Below are positions 19,410 through 29,226 of a stretch of 64,000 nucleotides of DNA, in pieces. The DNA comes from Bradyrhizobium sp. Ce-3. GTDB taxonomy: Bacteria; Pseudomonadota; Alphaproteobacteria; Rhizobiales; Xanthobacteraceae. Both the position numbers and the translations under genes were made by a program. The DNA is taken from positions 124,001 to 188,000 of the forward strand of contig NZ_BQUV01000008.1 in NCBI RefSeq assembly GCF_022835695.1, read 5' to 3'. Numbering within the stretch: the stretch's first letter is position 1; each line of letters begins with the position of its first letter. The notes under the pieces are model-generated. The model worked only from the letters and a program-made list of their open reading frames with translations, was not told the DNA's origin and ran no database searches.

Positions 19410-20963
19410 ATGATTATCGAGTTTCGCTGCGATCGCGCGCAGCCGCGGCTCTGGATGTGCCGTGAGTCACTGCGCGTCAACGATCAGGATATTCCCGTTC
19501 AAATTGCCTGGACCACGACGCCGGACCCTCACCCGGCGGGCCTCGAGGCGCTGTTCGAGCTCGAGCGCATCGTGCTGCGCAAGGGCAAGGCCGGCGGCGC
19601 CGACCGGCTGAAGACCATCCCGGAGCGGCCGCGCGCGGGCAATCCCGACGTGGTGGTCGACTTCACCAGCGCCGCGCCGGATCCGAACTGCGCCGCCGAG
19701 CTGTATCTCCGTCCGCGGTTCAACGGACACGCGGGAGAAGGCGCGGCACTTTCCGCCATTCTCGCCGGCGACCTGCCGGTGATCGAAATCGTCAATGAAC
19801 GCGACGGCACGGTGATGGACCGCGGCCATCCCTCTGCGGAAATCGCGGCCGGCCTGAGCGGCGGGCTCGATACCGTGATGGCCCGCACGCTGTCGATGCT
19901 GCCGCCGATCCTGTCGGGCGCTCCGCGGCTGGTGCCGCAACTGGCTGCGCCGGCAAACAGCGTACCGCGCAATCCCGCGCCGTTCGTGCTGCGCGGCGTG
20001 GCGACGTCGATCGCCAAGGAAATCTATCGCCTGTGCTGCTACGCGCCGCACTGGCATGTCGGCTGGCGCTACGCCGACAACGCGGATGTCTGGCGCACCG
20101 GCGACCTGTCGGGACCTGCCTGGAACGTGCTCGGCGATCCCGGCAATCATTTCTATGCCGATCCTGTCCCGGTGAAATGGCAGGGCAGGACCTTCGTGTT
20201 CTTCGAAGACCTCGACCACCGCACCGGCAAGGGCATCATCTCCGCGATCGAGTTCGACGGCAACGGACCGATCGGCGCAGTGCAGCCCGTGCTGGAGGAG
20301 CCCTGGCACCTGTCCTACCCGTTCCTGATCGAGCACGACGGCGAACTCTGGATGATCCCGGAGAGCACCGCGCATCGGGACGTACCGATCTACAAATGCA
20401 TCCGCTTCCCGGACAAGTGGGAGCGGCACGCAACGCTGCTGACCGGGCTTGAACTTGCCGACGTGACCATCACGCAGCACAACGGGCTCCACTACATGTT
20501 CGGCGCCTGGCGCGACGGCACCGGCGGATATTCCGACACGCTGGCGATCTATTACGCCGAGCGGCTGTTCGGACCCTGGCAGCCGCATGCGGCCAATCCC
20601 ATCCTGATGGATCGCGCGACCACGCGTCCGGCCGGCAACTTCGTGACCGTCGATGGCAGGCTGTGGCGGCCGGTGCAGGATTGCAGCACCGGATACGGCG
20701 CGGCGCTCGGCCTTGCCGAAGTGCTCGAACTGTCGCCGACGACATACCGGCAAGCGGTCCGTCACCTGCTCAAGCCCGGGCCGCTATGGACCGGCCGCAA
20801 GCTGCACACGCTCAACCGCTGCGGCCAGCTCGAGGTGATCGACGGCTCGCGGGTTCAGCCCAAGACCACGGCCTTGCTGGCCGGCCTCCGGTCGGGCGAC
20901 CGGTCATCGCAATGGGATTGGCACAGCGCGCTTGCGAAGCCGATCTCCCGACGGATCCATTAG
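19410..20963 (+). CDS. Glucosamine inositolphosphorylceramide transferase 1-like protein
   Basis: A 517-aa protein with an N-terminal formyltransferase-like part (residues 1-170). The C-terminal part resembles the bacterial relatives of plant GIPC glycosyltransferase 1, a five-bladed fold with repeated Trp/Asp patterns such as NHFYADPVPVKWQGRTFVFF, WHLSYPFLIEHDGELWMIPE and RPAGNFVTVDGRLWRPVQDC. The reaction is not established in bacteria. Its place just after a GT4 gene suggests a sugar transfer or polymer modification step. Confidence 0.75.
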   Translation: MIIEFRCDRAQPRLWMCRESLRVNDQDIPVQIAWTTTPDPHPAGLEALFELERIVLRKGKAGGADRLKTIPERPRAGNPDVVVDFTSAAPDPNCAAELYLRPRFNGHAGEGAALSAILAGDLPVIEIVNERDGTVMDRGHPSAEIAAGLSGGLDTVMARTLSMLPPILSGAPRLVPQLAAPANSVPRNPAPFVLRGVATSIAKEIYRLCCYAPHWHVGWRYADNADVWRTGDLSGPAWNVLGDPGNHFYADPVPVKWQGRTFVFFEDLDHRTGKGIISAIEFDGNGPIGAVQPVLEEPWHLSYPFLIEHDGELWMIPESTAHRDVPIYKCIRFPDKWERHATLLTGLELADVTITQHNGLHYMFGAWRDGTGGYSDTLAIYYAERLFGPWQPHAANPILMDRATTRPAGNFVTVDGRLWRPVQDCSTGYGAALGLAEVLELSPTTYRQAVRHLLKPGPLWTGRKLHTLNRCGQLEVIDGSRVQPKTTALLAGLRSGDRSSQWDWHSALAKPISRRIH

Positions 20964-20964
20964 C

Positions 20965-22167
20965 TCAATTCGCCTCGGCGCTCAGTACGCCGCCGAACTG
21001 TTCCCATGAGCTTCCGGTCCAGCGCTGCAGCTGGAGCTGCGTGTAGGCCATGCTGTTGTCGGGCCCGGTGTTGATCGTGATCCCCGGCATCAGGGTCGGC
21101 AGCACCAGCCCCTTGATGTTGCGCGCCTGCCTGACGATGTTCTCGCGCGACAGGTCGTCGCCGCACTGCTTCAGCACCTGTTCCAGGATCTGGCCCTGCT
21201 GGGTCCCGAACAGATAGTTGTTGTCGCCGATATCGGCGCCGGGAAGATATTTCTCGAAATGGGCGCGGTACCATTTCATGCCGGGATCGTCGGCCCATTT
21301 CCTGTCGTTGGGATCCTTGGTGATGGTCGCCACCACGACGCCCACCGCCTTGTCGGCGCCGGCCGGCACGATCGTCGCGGACACCGAGCTCGACACGTAA
21401 TTGACGATGGTGAGCGGCGACCAGCCGATCTCGCTCGCTTTCTTGATCGCCTGCGCCGCGAATTTCGGCGTGCCGGCGATGAGGAATGCCTGGGCGCCCG
21501 ATGCCTTCAGCGTCACCACGCGGGATTCAATGGTCGGCTCGGTCACTTCATAGGGCGAGGTCACCACCTTGCTGTCGAACTCGCCCTTCAGCACCTCCTT
21601 GAACGCCGCGACGAAATCGCGGCCGAGATCGTCGTTCTGGTAGAGGATCGCGATCTTCGCGCCTGGAGCGGTCTGCGCGATGTACTTCGCGTAGATCTTG
21701 CCTTCGGTGTTGTAGCTCGGCAGCCCCGTGGTGGTCAGCGGAAACTCGGCAAAATTCGCGAACTTGGTCACGCCGCTGACCACGAACAGATGCGGCACCT
21801 TCTTCGCGGTGACATATTTGATGGTTGCGCCGATCCCGGGCGTGCCGAGCGGGCTGAACAGGAACGCCACCTCATCGCTCTCGATCAGCTTGCGGGTCTG
21901 CTCCACTGCCTTCGGCGGCGTATAGGCATCGTCATAGGTGATGAGATTGATCTTGCGGCCGTTGACGCCGCCGCGGTCATTGACGGAGTGGACATAGGCG
22001 ATCAGGCCTTTGCCGGTGTTGCTGAGTGGCGATGCCGGGCCGCTGAACGGGAACGTGGCGCCGACCTTGATCTCCGATTCCGAGATGCCTGGCGTTTCGG
22101 CGCGGACTGGCACCGCGGCAAGGACCGCGAGCATCGCCATGGAGACAGCAAACGACTTCAACAGCAT
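20965..22167 (-). CDS. ABC transporter substrate-binding protein (LivK type)
   Basis: A 400-aa periplasmic binding protein with a signal peptide (MLLKSFAVSMAMLAVLAAVPVRA). The leucine/amide binding family pattern SEIKVGATFPFSGPASPLSNTGKG is followed by GGVNGRKINLITYDDAYTPPKAVEQTRKLIE. AGGGGGAATTC precedes the ATG. It is the last gene of the CoA-catabolism operon, 55 nt after the SDR gene, and no permease or ATPase gene accompanies it. It probably captures the substrate, perhaps an aromatic or cyclic acid, and shares transport components encoded elsewhere. Confidence 0.9.
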   Translation of the reverse strand: MLLKSFAVSMAMLAVLAAVPVRAETPGISESEIKVGATFPFSGPASPLSNTGKGLIAYVHSVNDRGGVNGRKINLITYDDAYTPPKAVEQTRKLIESDEVAFLFSPLGTPGIGATIKYVTAKKVPHLFVVSGVTKFANFAEFPLTTTGLPSYNTEGKIYAKYIAQTAPGAKIAILYQNDDLGRDFVAAFKEVLKGEFDSKVVTSPYEVTEPTIESRVVTLKASGAQAFLIAGTPKFAAQAIKKASEIGWSPLTIVNYVSSSVSATIVPAGADKAVGVVVATITKDPNDRKWADDPGMKWYRAHFEKYLPGADIGDNNYLFGTQQGQILEQVLKQCGDDLSRENIVRQARNIKGLVLPTLMPGITINTGPDNSMAYTQLQLQRWTGSSWEQFGGVLSAEAN

Positions 22168-22222
22168 GAATTCCCCCTGAGCTTTTATGAATTGACCAAT
22201 TCCTGCAACCGCCGTGCCGCGC

Positions 22223-22924
22223 CTACCAGGCTTCGCCGAACGGCCTGATCTCGACGTTGAACGACCACGCGCTGCGATCCTGATGGGCGACGTGCCAGAC
22301 CTCGTCGGCGATCGCCTTCGGCTTGATGAAGAAGTCGTCCGGCCGATCCGGCCACCGCTTTCGCGTCCATTCCAGATCGATCACCGCATCGATCACGAGA
22401 TAGGCGACGTGGACGCCCTGCGGCCCGAGGTCGCGCGCCATTGCCTCGGCGAGGATCCGCTGTGCCGCCTTGGTCGGTGCGAACCCTGCAAAGCCGGCCT
22501 TGCCGCGCAACGCCGAGGTATTGCCGGTCGCAACCATGGCGCCCTTGCCCGCAGCGATCATCGCCGGAGCAAACCGCCGTGCCAGGTACAGCAGCCCCAT
22601 CGTGTTGACCTGGAAGTTGCGATTGAGGATCTGCGGATCGATCTCGCGGAAGGTGCCGAACGCACCGCCGACCGCGTTGTGGACGACCACGGCGGGATTG
22701 CCGAGATCGCGCTCCACGGCAGAGGCCACCGCCTCGATCTGCGCGGGATCTGACACGTCGCAGCGATAGGCCTTTGCGCCCGGCAACTGCTGTTCGAGCG
22801 CGGCGAGCCGCTCTTCGTTCCTGGCGAGCAGCGCGACCCGATAGCCGCCTTCAGCGAACCGCCTGGCGAGCGCCGAACCGGTACCGGGGCCAACGCCGGA
22901 TATCAGACAGACAGGTGCGGTCAT
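22223..22924 (-). CDS. SDR family protein lacking the catalytic Tyr (copy 1)
   Basis: A 233-aa short-chain dehydrogenase fold. The cofactor loop is SGVGPGTGSALARRF. At the YxxxK position the sequence is FAPTK, so Phe replaces the catalytic Tyr, as in the SDR_c10 subgroup. The C-terminus SFNVEIRPFGEAW is nearly the same as that of the SDR at 30414, so the two are paralogues. The start at 22924 (MTAPVCL) is chosen because the upstream residues are outside the fold. Either the protein uses a different chemistry or it acts as a binding subunit. Confidence 0.85.
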   Translation of the reverse strand: MTAPVCLISGVGPGTGSALARRFAEGGYRVALLARNEERLAALEQQLPGAKAYRCDVSDPAQIEAVASAVERDLGNPAVVVHNAVGGAFGTFREIDPQILNRNFQVNTMGLLYLARRFAPAMIAAGKGAMVATGNTSALRGKAGFAGFAPTKAAQRILAEAMARDLGPQGVHVAYLVIDAVIDLEWTRKRWPDRPDDFFIKPKAIADEVWHVAHQDRSAWSFNVEIRPFGEAW

Positions 22925-22963
22925 GCGATCAACCCTCCGCGTTGCGGCCAACAGTTTTCAAGA

Positions 22964-23770
22964 TCAGGCGGCCGCCTTCGACGACAGCTTCGCCACGTAA
23001 GGTTTGAGGTCCGGCGCAAAATATGCGTGCTCGATCAGCCGGGCAAAGTGCGCGAACATCAGCGGATATTGATCACTAACGCCCGCGTGCAGGATCTTCT
23101 CCAAACCCTGCTTGCGCAGCTGATCGGTCCGCGCGTGCTCGTTCATGAACAGCGCGAGCTCGGCGGCAAAGCAGATGTCGGCAATCGAGATGCCGTTCCC
23201 GACCAGCGCGTCCCGCGCTGGAGACAATGCCTGCTCGATGCCCGAGGCATAGATCGCGAACGCGTCCCTGGCGCGCGCGTGAATCGCCGCGTCGACCGTG
23301 CCGCCCGACAGCGCCAGCAGGTAGATCTGCGAGTCCCGCGCGAACACCAGGCTGACATCGAGGAAGCTGTCGATCCTGGACGCCTCGAAGGCATCACGCC
23401 CGTAGAGCGGGAACGTCGTCTCGCCGAGCCGCGCCACCGCGCGCATGATACTGTTGGATTCGAAGATCCCGACCTTGCCGTCGGCGCCGAATGCAGCCGG
23501 AACATTGCCGAACGGCTGCGCCGCCATGAATGCGTCGGTCTTGAACAGCTGCGCGCCGGTCAGTCCGACCCGGCCGGTCCGCGCCAGCGAGGCGAGCTCG
23601 GCGCGCTCCTGCTCCGCCAGCGGACGGGCGTCGTAGTCCCACAACCAGTCGCGCAGCTCCTTGCCGGAGGCGCCCCGGACCTCGACGTCGACGCCGCAGA
23701 ACCGCGCCGCGATGGTTGCCTTCCAGACCCGCGGGTTCGGCAGATAAGAGAAGATGCGCAAGGCGGCCAT
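22964..23770 (-). CDS. Glutathione S-transferase family protein
   Basis: A 268-aa GST. The N-terminal thioredoxin-like domain begins LRIFSYLPNPRVWKATIAARF, contains FGNVPAAF with the cis-Pro, and has the glutathione-contact motif FESNSIMRAVARLG. The C-terminal helical domain follows. A 30-residue insert sits between the first strand and the cis-Pro, making it longer than usual. It is within the catabolic operon, 24 nt from the alcohol dehydrogenase gene, and could handle an electrophilic intermediate or an isomerisation. Confidence 0.85.
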   Translation of the reverse strand: MAALRIFSYLPNPRVWKATIAARFCGVDVEVRGASGKELRDWLWDYDARPLAEQERAELASLARTGRVGLTGAQLFKTDAFMAAQPFGNVPAAFGADGKVGIFESNSIMRAVARLGETTFPLYGRDAFEASRIDSFLDVSLVFARDSQIYLLALSGGTVDAAIHARARDAFAIYASGIEQALSPARDALVGNGISIADICFAAELALFMNEHARTDQLRKQGLEKILHAGVSDQYPLMFAHFARLIEHAYFAPDLKPYVAKLSSKAAA

Positions 23771-23794
23771 GGTGGCTGCTCCGGTGCTGTTGTC

Positions 23795-24964
23795 TCAGGC
23801 GGCCAGCTTCAGGATCTTGACGACGTCGCCTGGCTCGCGGATCGGCTGCGGGTTGGCGCGGGTGAAGATCGACAGCATCGCGTTCTTGCCGATCAACTCG
23901 AAGCGATCCTCCCTGACCCCGACATCGGCCAGCCGCCGCGGCAGGCCGAGCTCCGCGATGAAGCCTGCGAATGCCTCGCTGGCATCGCGGCCGGGCGCAC
24001 CGAGCGCGGCGGCGATCGATCGCTGGGCGGCCTCGGTCGCGGGCCGGTTGTAGCGCAGCACGCTCGGCATCATCACCGCCGTGCAGAAATAATGTGGCAC
24101 GTCGCAGGTGCCGCCGAGCACATGGCCGATGGCATGGCTGGCGCCCATCGGCACCCGCGACTGCAATCCGAACGCCGACAGCCAGGAGCCCAGCTGGCAG
24201 CTCAGCCGCGCCGCCGCGTCATCGGGATGATCCTTGGTGCGCAGCAGGCCATCGTGCAGGTAACGCAGCCCCTGCTGGCACACCGCGTCGACCAGCACGT
24301 TGGGGCGGCTGGAGCAGATCGCCTCGATGCCGTGATCCATCGCGCGCGTACCGGAGCCGAGCCAGAGTTTTTCCGGCGTGTACTTCGTGATCGCGGGATC
24401 GAGGATGATGCTGCGCGGCATCATCATCGGGTGGTTGAAGATCTGCTTCAGCTTGCGGCTGGTGTCGGTCACCAGTGCGCCGGAATTGTACTCGCCGCCC
24501 GACAGCGTGCTGGGGATCGCGATCATCCGGACGTTCGGGTTGCGGAACGGACCGAAGCGGCGGTCCGGCGTGGTCTCGAACCCGTCGAGGCCAGCAGGCT
24601 CGAAGATCTCGTGCTCGATGCACATCAGCACGATCTTCGCGGCATCGACCACCGAGCCGCCGCCGATCGCAACGACCAGATCGGCCTTGGCCTCGCTGGC
24701 CTGGCGCGCGATCTGCGTCACCACATCCCGCGTTGTATGCTGCGGCACGCCGTCGAAGGTCGCGGCATGACGATCGCCGAGGCCTTTGCGAATCTTCTCG
24801 ATCTCGTCGGTCGTGGTGTTCAGCGTCCGGCTGGCGATCAGATAGACGCGCTTGGCGCCAAGCCGATCGGCCTCCTCGCGCAGCGCTTCGGCTGCCGGCT
24901 TGCCGTAAATCACGGATTCCATGCTGGGATATTGATGGCTGCCGACGACGCCCATGCTGTTCAC
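23795..24964 (-). CDS. Iron-containing alcohol dehydrogenase / maleylacetate reductase-like
   Basis: A 389-aa member of the metal-dependent ADH family. The NAD loop AIGGGSVVDAAKIV and metal-site motifs GTRAMDHGIEAICS and GASHAIGHVLGG (His ligands) are all present. The family includes alcohol dehydrogenases and maleylacetate reductases that act on ring-cleavage products. As part of the CoA operon it likely reduces or oxidises an oxo intermediate. The start at 24964 is the first Met of the frame; a second Met three codons later is possible. Confidence 0.88.
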   Translation of the reverse strand: MNSMGVVGSHQYPSMESVIYGKPAAEALREEADRLGAKRVYLIASRTLNTTTDEIEKIRKGLGDRHAATFDGVPQHTTRDVVTQIARQASEAKADLVVAIGGGSVVDAAKIVLMCIEHEIFEPAGLDGFETTPDRRFGPFRNPNVRMIAIPSTLSGGEYNSGALVTDTSRKLKQIFNHPMMMPRSIILDPAITKYTPEKLWLGSGTRAMDHGIEAICSSRPNVLVDAVCQQGLRYLHDGLLRTKDHPDDAAARLSCQLGSWLSAFGLQSRVPMGASHAIGHVLGGTCDVPHYFCTAVMMPSVLRYNRPATEAAQRSIAAALGAPGRDASEAFAGFIAELGLPRRLADVGVREDRFELIGKNAMLSIFTRANPQPIREPGDVVKILKLAA

Positions 24965-24996
24965 TCCCTCGATGTATCCGTGAATTGCGCTGCCGG

Positions 24997-25770
24997 TCAG
25001 GCCGACAGCTTGGTGAAATCCGGCTGGCGCCGTTCGGCGAACGCGGCAAAAGCCTCGCGGGCTTCCGGCGTCGTCAGCCGCTCCTTGAACAGCACGCCTT
25101 CCGCGGCGATCTGCGCCGCGATCCGCTGCTGCTCGCGCATCAGCTTCTTGGTCATGCCGAGCGAACCGGCCGGCCGCCTGGTCAGCGCGATCGCCGCGTC
25201 ATGCGCCCGCTTGCGCAGATCGGCCTGCGGCACGACCGCGTTGGCGAGCCCGGATGTCAGCGCGCCCGGCGCATCCATCGGCTCGCCAAGCGCGAACATC
25301 GCATAGGCGCGGGCGTGCCCGATCCGTAAAGGAAGCAGCCAGCTCGATGCGGCTTCGGGCACCAGCGCCAGATTGACGAACGGCGTAATCAACCGGGCGT
25401 TCTCGGCGAGATAGACCAGATCGCAATGCAGCAGCATGGTGGTGCCGACGCCGACCGCGTTGCCCTGCACGGCGGCGACCAGCGGCTTGCCGGCTTTGCT
25501 GATGGTCTCGATGAAGCGATGCGCCGGGCTATCGACCGCGCTTTCGCCGCGCGCCTGGCTCGCAAAATCGGCCAGGTCGTTGCCCGCGGTGAAGCTGTCG
25601 CCATCGCCCTGGAACAGGATGACGCGGACGGACGGGTCCGCCTCGGCCTGCTTCAGCGCGCTCGACATCGCGTCATACATCGCGCCGGTCAACGCGTTCT
25701 TCTTCTCCGGCCGCTGCAAGGTCAGCGTCATGACGCCGGCGGCGACTTCCACTTTGACATGCTCGGTCAT
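24997..25770 (-). CDS. Enoyl-CoA hydratase/isomerase
   Basis: A 257-aa crotonase-fold enzyme that hydrates or isomerises enoyl-CoA esters. The oxyanion-hole segments AGNDLADFA and AVQGNAVGVGTTMLLHCDLVY are present, with an acidic residue in ALVPEAASSWLLP at the usual catalytic site. It is 12 nt downstream of the nitronate monooxygenase gene and part of the same operon. The exact substrate is unknown. Confidence 0.9.
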   Translation of the reverse strand: MTEHVKVEVAAGVMTLTLQRPEKKNALTGAMYDAMSSALKQAEADPSVRVILFQGDGDSFTAGNDLADFASQARGESAVDSPAHRFIETISKAGKPLVAAVQGNAVGVGTTMLLHCDLVYLAENARLITPFVNLALVPEAASSWLLPLRIGHARAYAMFALGEPMDAPGALTSGLANAVVPQADLRKRAHDAAIALTRRPAGSLGMTKKLMREQQRIAAQIAAEGVLFKERLTTPEAREAFAAFAERRQPDFTKLSA

Positions 25771-25782
25771 GGCACTCTCCCG

Positions 25783-26793
25783 TCAGGCGACCGCGCGGGC
25801 CGCCGTGGTTTCGAATTTGCCGTCGAGGAAGCCGGTCAGCCGTTGCCGGATGATCGCTTCGGCCTCGGTCATGATGCGGTCGATCAGTTCCTTGACCGTC
25901 GGGATGTCGTGGATCAGGCCGACCACCATGCCGCAGCTCCAGGCGCCGGCATCCATCTCGCCGTCGATCATCACCTTCGGGTAGACGCCGGCGACCTGCT
26001 CGTGGATGTCCTCGATCTTCAGCCGGGCGCCCTTCTCCCGCTCGATCTCGAGCAGCTCATCGACGCCCTTGTTCTTCAGCACCCGCTCGGTGTTGCGCAG
26101 CGCGCGCATCACGAGGCGCGTATCGAGCTCGTCGGCATCGAGCAGCGCCTGCTTCACATTTGGATGCACCGGCGCTTCCTTGGTCGCGATGAAACGCGTG
26201 CCCATGTTCATGCCGGCGGCACCCATCGACAGCGCCGCGACCAGGCTGCGCGCATCCGCCATGCCGCCGGAGGCGACGAACGGGATTGTCAGCTCGTCCG
26301 CCGCACGCGGCAGCAGGATCATGTTCGGGATGTCGTCCTCGCCGGGGTGACCGCCGCACTCGAAGCCGTCGACGCTGACCGCGTCGCAGCCGATCTTCTC
26401 GGCCTTCAGCGAATGCCGCACCGAGGTGCATTTGTGGATCACCTTGATCCCGGCCGCCTTCAGCGCCGGCATGTACTGCTCCGGGCTGCGGCCCGCGGTC
26501 TCCACCGCCTTGACGCCGCCCTCGCGGATCGCGGCGATATATTCCGGATAGGGCGGCGCGGTGAAGCTCGGCAGGAAGGTGAGGTTCACGCCGATCGGCT
26601 TGTCGGTCATGTCGCGGCAGCGCGCGATCTCCTTCGCCAGCAGCTCCGGCGTCCGCTGGGTCAGGCCGGTGATGATGCCGAGGCCGCCGGCGTTGGACAC
26701 CGCAGCCGCCATCTCGGCAAAGCCGACATAATGCATGCCGCCCTGGATGATCGGATGCTGGATACCGAACAGTTCAGTGATTGCTGTCTTCAC
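25783..26793 (-). CDS. Nitronate monooxygenase / 2-nitropropane dioxygenase family
   Basis: A 336-aa FMN enzyme of TIM-barrel fold. It opens ITELFGIQHPIIQGGMHYVG and has VDGFECGGHPGEDD and FVASGGMADARSLVAALSMGAAGMNMGTRF, the FMN phosphate site. Many members in CoA operons are not nitronate oxidases but enoyl-reductase-like flavoenzymes, and context favours that here. It lies 21 nt after the thiolase gene. Confidence 0.88.
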   Translation of the reverse strand: MKTAITELFGIQHPIIQGGMHYVGFAEMAAAVSNAGGLGIITGLTQRTPELLAKEIARCRDMTDKPIGVNLTFLPSFTAPPYPEYIAAIREGGVKAVETAGRSPEQYMPALKAAGIKVIHKCTSVRHSLKAEKIGCDAVSVDGFECGGHPGEDDIPNMILLPRAADELTIPFVASGGMADARSLVAALSMGAAGMNMGTRFIATKEAPVHPNVKQALLDADELDTRLVMRALRNTERVLKNKGVDELLEIEREKGARLKIEDIHEQVAGVYPKVMIDGEMDAGAWSCGMVVGLIHDIPTVKELIDRIMTEAEAIIRQRLTGFLDGKFETTAARAVA

Positions 26794-26814
26794 AAGTCGC
26801 TCCCGCGTTTCCGA

Positions 26815-28002
26815 TCAGTGGACGATTTCGAACAGACCGGCTGCGCCCATGCCGCCGCCGATGCACATTGTCACCACGCCGTATTTCGCCTTGCGCCGCC
26901 GGCCCTCGATCAGCAGGTGGCCGGTGAGCCGCGCGCCGGTCATACCGTAGGGATGGCCGATCGCGATCGAGCCGCCATTGACGTTGAGCTTGTCCGGATC
27001 GATGCCGAGCTTGTCGCGGCAATAGATCACCTGCACGGCGTAGGCCTCGTTGAGCTCCCAGAGATCGATGTCGTCGATCTTGAGGTTATGCCGCTTCAGC
27101 AGCCGCGGGATCGCGGCAACCGGGCCGACGCCCATCTCGTCCGGCTCGACGCCGGCGGCAACGAAGCCGCGGAAGATGCCGAGCGGCTTCAACCCCTTCT
27201 GCGCGGCGATCTTGTCGCTCATGATCACGCAGGCCGAGGCACCGTCCGAGAGCTGGCTGGCATTGCCGGCGCTGATGGTCTTGCCCTCGAACACCGGCTT
27301 GATCTTCGCAAGTCCGTCCGCCGTGGTATCCGGCCGCGGTCCTTCGTCCTTGGCCAGCGTCACCTGCTGGAAGCTGACCTCCTTGGTGTCCTTGTTGACC
27401 ACGGCCATTTTGGTCGTGAACGGCACGATCTCGTCGTTGAAGCGGCCGCCCTGCAGCGCGGCGCCGACCCGGCGCTGGCACTCGAGACTGTACTCGTCCT
27501 GCTTGTCGCGGCCGATCCCATAGCGCTCGGCGACGACCTCGGCGGTCTCCAGCATCGACATGTACATCTCGGGCTTCATCGCCATCAGTTCATCGTCGAC
27601 GGCGTGGAACCGGTTCATGTGCTCGTTTTGCACCAGGCTGATCGACTCGATGCCGCCGCCGATCGCGATCTCGACGCCGTCAAGCATCACCGAGCGCGCC
27701 GCGACCGCGATCGCCTGCAGGCCGGAGGCGCATTGCCGGTCGATGGTGGTGCCGGCCACCGTGACCGGAAGTCCGGCGCGAATCGCACCCTTGCGCGCCA
27801 CATTCATCACCATGGTGCCCTGCTGCATGGCGCAGCCCATCACCACGTCCTCGACCTCGCCGGGCGCGATGCCGGCGCGCTTGACGGCCTCTGCCATCAC
27901 GTGGCCGGCCAGGGTCGGGCCGTCGGTGTTGTTGAGCGCGCCGCGATAGGCCTTGCCGACGCCGGTGCGCGCGGTGGAAACGATCACTGCATCCTGTGAC
28001 AT
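26815..28002 (-). CDS. Acetyl-CoA C-acyltransferase (thiolase)
   Basis: A 395-aa thiolase. The nucleophilic Cys is in [11 protein letters not shown], the His in [12 protein letters not shown], and the second Cys in [16 protein letters not shown]. It splits 3-oxoacyl-CoA with CoA, the last step of a beta-oxidation round. It sits 15 nt downstream of an acyl-CoA dehydrogenase gene. All catalytic residues are intact. Confidence 0.93.
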   Translation of the reverse strand: MSQDAVIVSTARTGVGKAYRGALNNTDGPTLAGHVMAEAVKRAGIAPGEVEDVVMGCAMQQGTMVMNVARKGAIRAGLPVTVAGTTIDRQCASGLQAIAVAARSVMLDGVEIAIGGGIESISLVQNEHMNRFHAVDDELMAMKPEMYMSMLETAEVVAERYGIGRDKQDEYSLECQRRVGAALQGGRFNDEIVPFTTKMAVVNKDTKEVSFQQVTLAKDEGPRPDTTADGLAKIKPVFEGKTISAGNASQLSDGASACVIMSDKIAAQKGLKPLGIFRGFVAAGVEPDEMGVGPVAAIPRLLKRHNLKIDDIDLWELNEAYAVQVIYCRDKLGIDPDKLNVNGGSIAIGHPYGMTGARLTGHLLIEGRRRKAKYGVVTMCIGGGMGAAGLFEIVH

Positions 28003-28017
28003 GCTTGCCTCTCTGGC

Positions 28018-29148
28018 TTAGGCGGCCGCGTCGAGCTGCGCATAGCGCAGCACGTGATAGGCGGGATCGCCGAACTGGATGTTGATGGAAGAAATCCGCT
28101 TGAAGTAGTGCCCGACATTGAGCTCGTCGGTCATGCCCATGCCGCCGTGCAACTGCACCGCCTGGTCGGCCACGAACTTGCCGGCATAGCCGATCTTGGA
28201 TTTTGCCCCGGACGCCAGCCGCGAGAGGCCGGCCTCATCGCCAATCAGGCTGAGGCTGAGGTGCTGCATCAGGGACAGCGCCTCCTGATGCGCGATGAAC
28301 ATGTCGACCATCCGGTGCTGCAGCACCTGGAAGCTGCCGATCGTGACGCCGAATTGCTTGCGCGTCTTGGAGTAGTCGAGTGTCGCGTCGTTCAGCTCGC
28401 CGATCGCACCGACCGCCTCGGCACAGAGCGCGCCGATCGCGCGGTTGCGGCAGGCTTCGAGCGCGGCGACGCCCTCGCCTTCCCGGCCGAGCAGTTCGCC
28501 GCGTACGCCGCGCAAGCTGATCTCGGCCGCCCGGCGGCCGTCGATGGTCCTGAAGCTCTGCAAATCGAGATTGGCAGCGCGGCGATCGACCACGAACAGG
28601 CTGACGCCGCCGCGATCGTGGCGATGACCCGAGGTGCGGGCGGAGACGATCAGATAATCCGCCCAGGGCGCGGCCATCACCGCCGTCTTGTCGCCGGCGA
28701 GGACGTAGCCGTCACCGTCGCCGCGCGCCGTGGTGGTGACGGTGGCGAGATCGAACCGCGAGCCCTTCTCGGTCCAGGCCAGCGCCCACAGCTTCGATCC
28801 CGCGATGATGTCTGCAATGAAAGCCCGCTTCTGCGCCTCGGAACCCACCTGCTCAATCAGGCCGCCGGCAACGACAACCGTCTCGACGAACGGTTCGACC
28901 ACGAGATGGCGGCCGAACTCCTGCATGATGATCATGGTCGACAGTGGTCCGCCGCCGAGCCCGCCGGCGGCCTCCGAGAATGGCGCGGCAAGCAGGCCGA
29001 GCTCGGCGAATTCGGCCCAATGCTTGCGGCTGAAGCCGTCCTCGCTGCCGACGATCTTGCGGCGCGCGTCGAAGTCATACCGGTCGCGCAGCAGCCGCTG
29101 CACGCTGGACCGCAACAATTCCTGCTCTTCCGTGAACTGGATATCCAT
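28018..29148 (-). CDS. Acyl-CoA dehydrogenase, probable partner subunit
   Basis: A 376-aa FAD-dependent acyl-CoA dehydrogenase. The start is preceded by GAGG. The C-terminal part VQLHGGMGMTDELNVGHYFKR is typical of the family. At the site where MCAD has its catalytic Glu (YEG), this chain has QFGDP. It is adjacent to a second dehydrogenase gene of similar length, an arrangement known for two-subunit alpha2beta2 dehydrogenases acting on bulky CoA esters such as steroid side chains. A 52-nt repeat lies between the two genes. Confidence 0.9.
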   Translation of the reverse strand: MDIQFTEEQELLRSSVQRLLRDRYDFDARRKIVGSEDGFSRKHWAEFAELGLLAAPFSEAAGGLGGGPLSTMIIMQEFGRHLVVEPFVETVVVAGGLIEQVGSEAQKRAFIADIIAGSKLWALAWTEKGSRFDLATVTTTARGDGDGYVLAGDKTAVMAAPWADYLIVSARTSGHRHDRGGVSLFVVDRRAANLDLQSFRTIDGRRAAEISLRGVRGELLGREGEGVAALEACRNRAIGALCAEAVGAIGELNDATLDYSKTRKQFGVTIGSFQVLQHRMVDMFIAHQEALSLMQHLSLSLIGDEAGLSRLASGAKSKIGYAGKFVADQAVQLHGGMGMTDELNVGHYFKRISSINIQFGDPAYHVLRYAQLDAAA

Positions 29149-29174
29149 CCGATCCTCGTTGCCGCTAGTTGTTT

Positions 29175-29226
29175 GAGCATGGTCTTTTCGGAAAACCGCT
29201 TCACACTTTTCCGGATCATGCCCTAG
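29175..29226. repeat. 52-nt dispersed palindromic repeat (copy A)
   Basis: The element begins GAGCATGGTC and ends GGATCATGCCCTAG, with inner arms CGGAAAA and TTTTCCG that fold back. A second copy at 62925-62976 differs at about four of 52 positions. The stop codon of the 29223 gene (CTA on this strand) lies inside its end. Short palindromic repeats like this are common in Bradyrhizobium intergenic regions. Confidence 0.8.
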
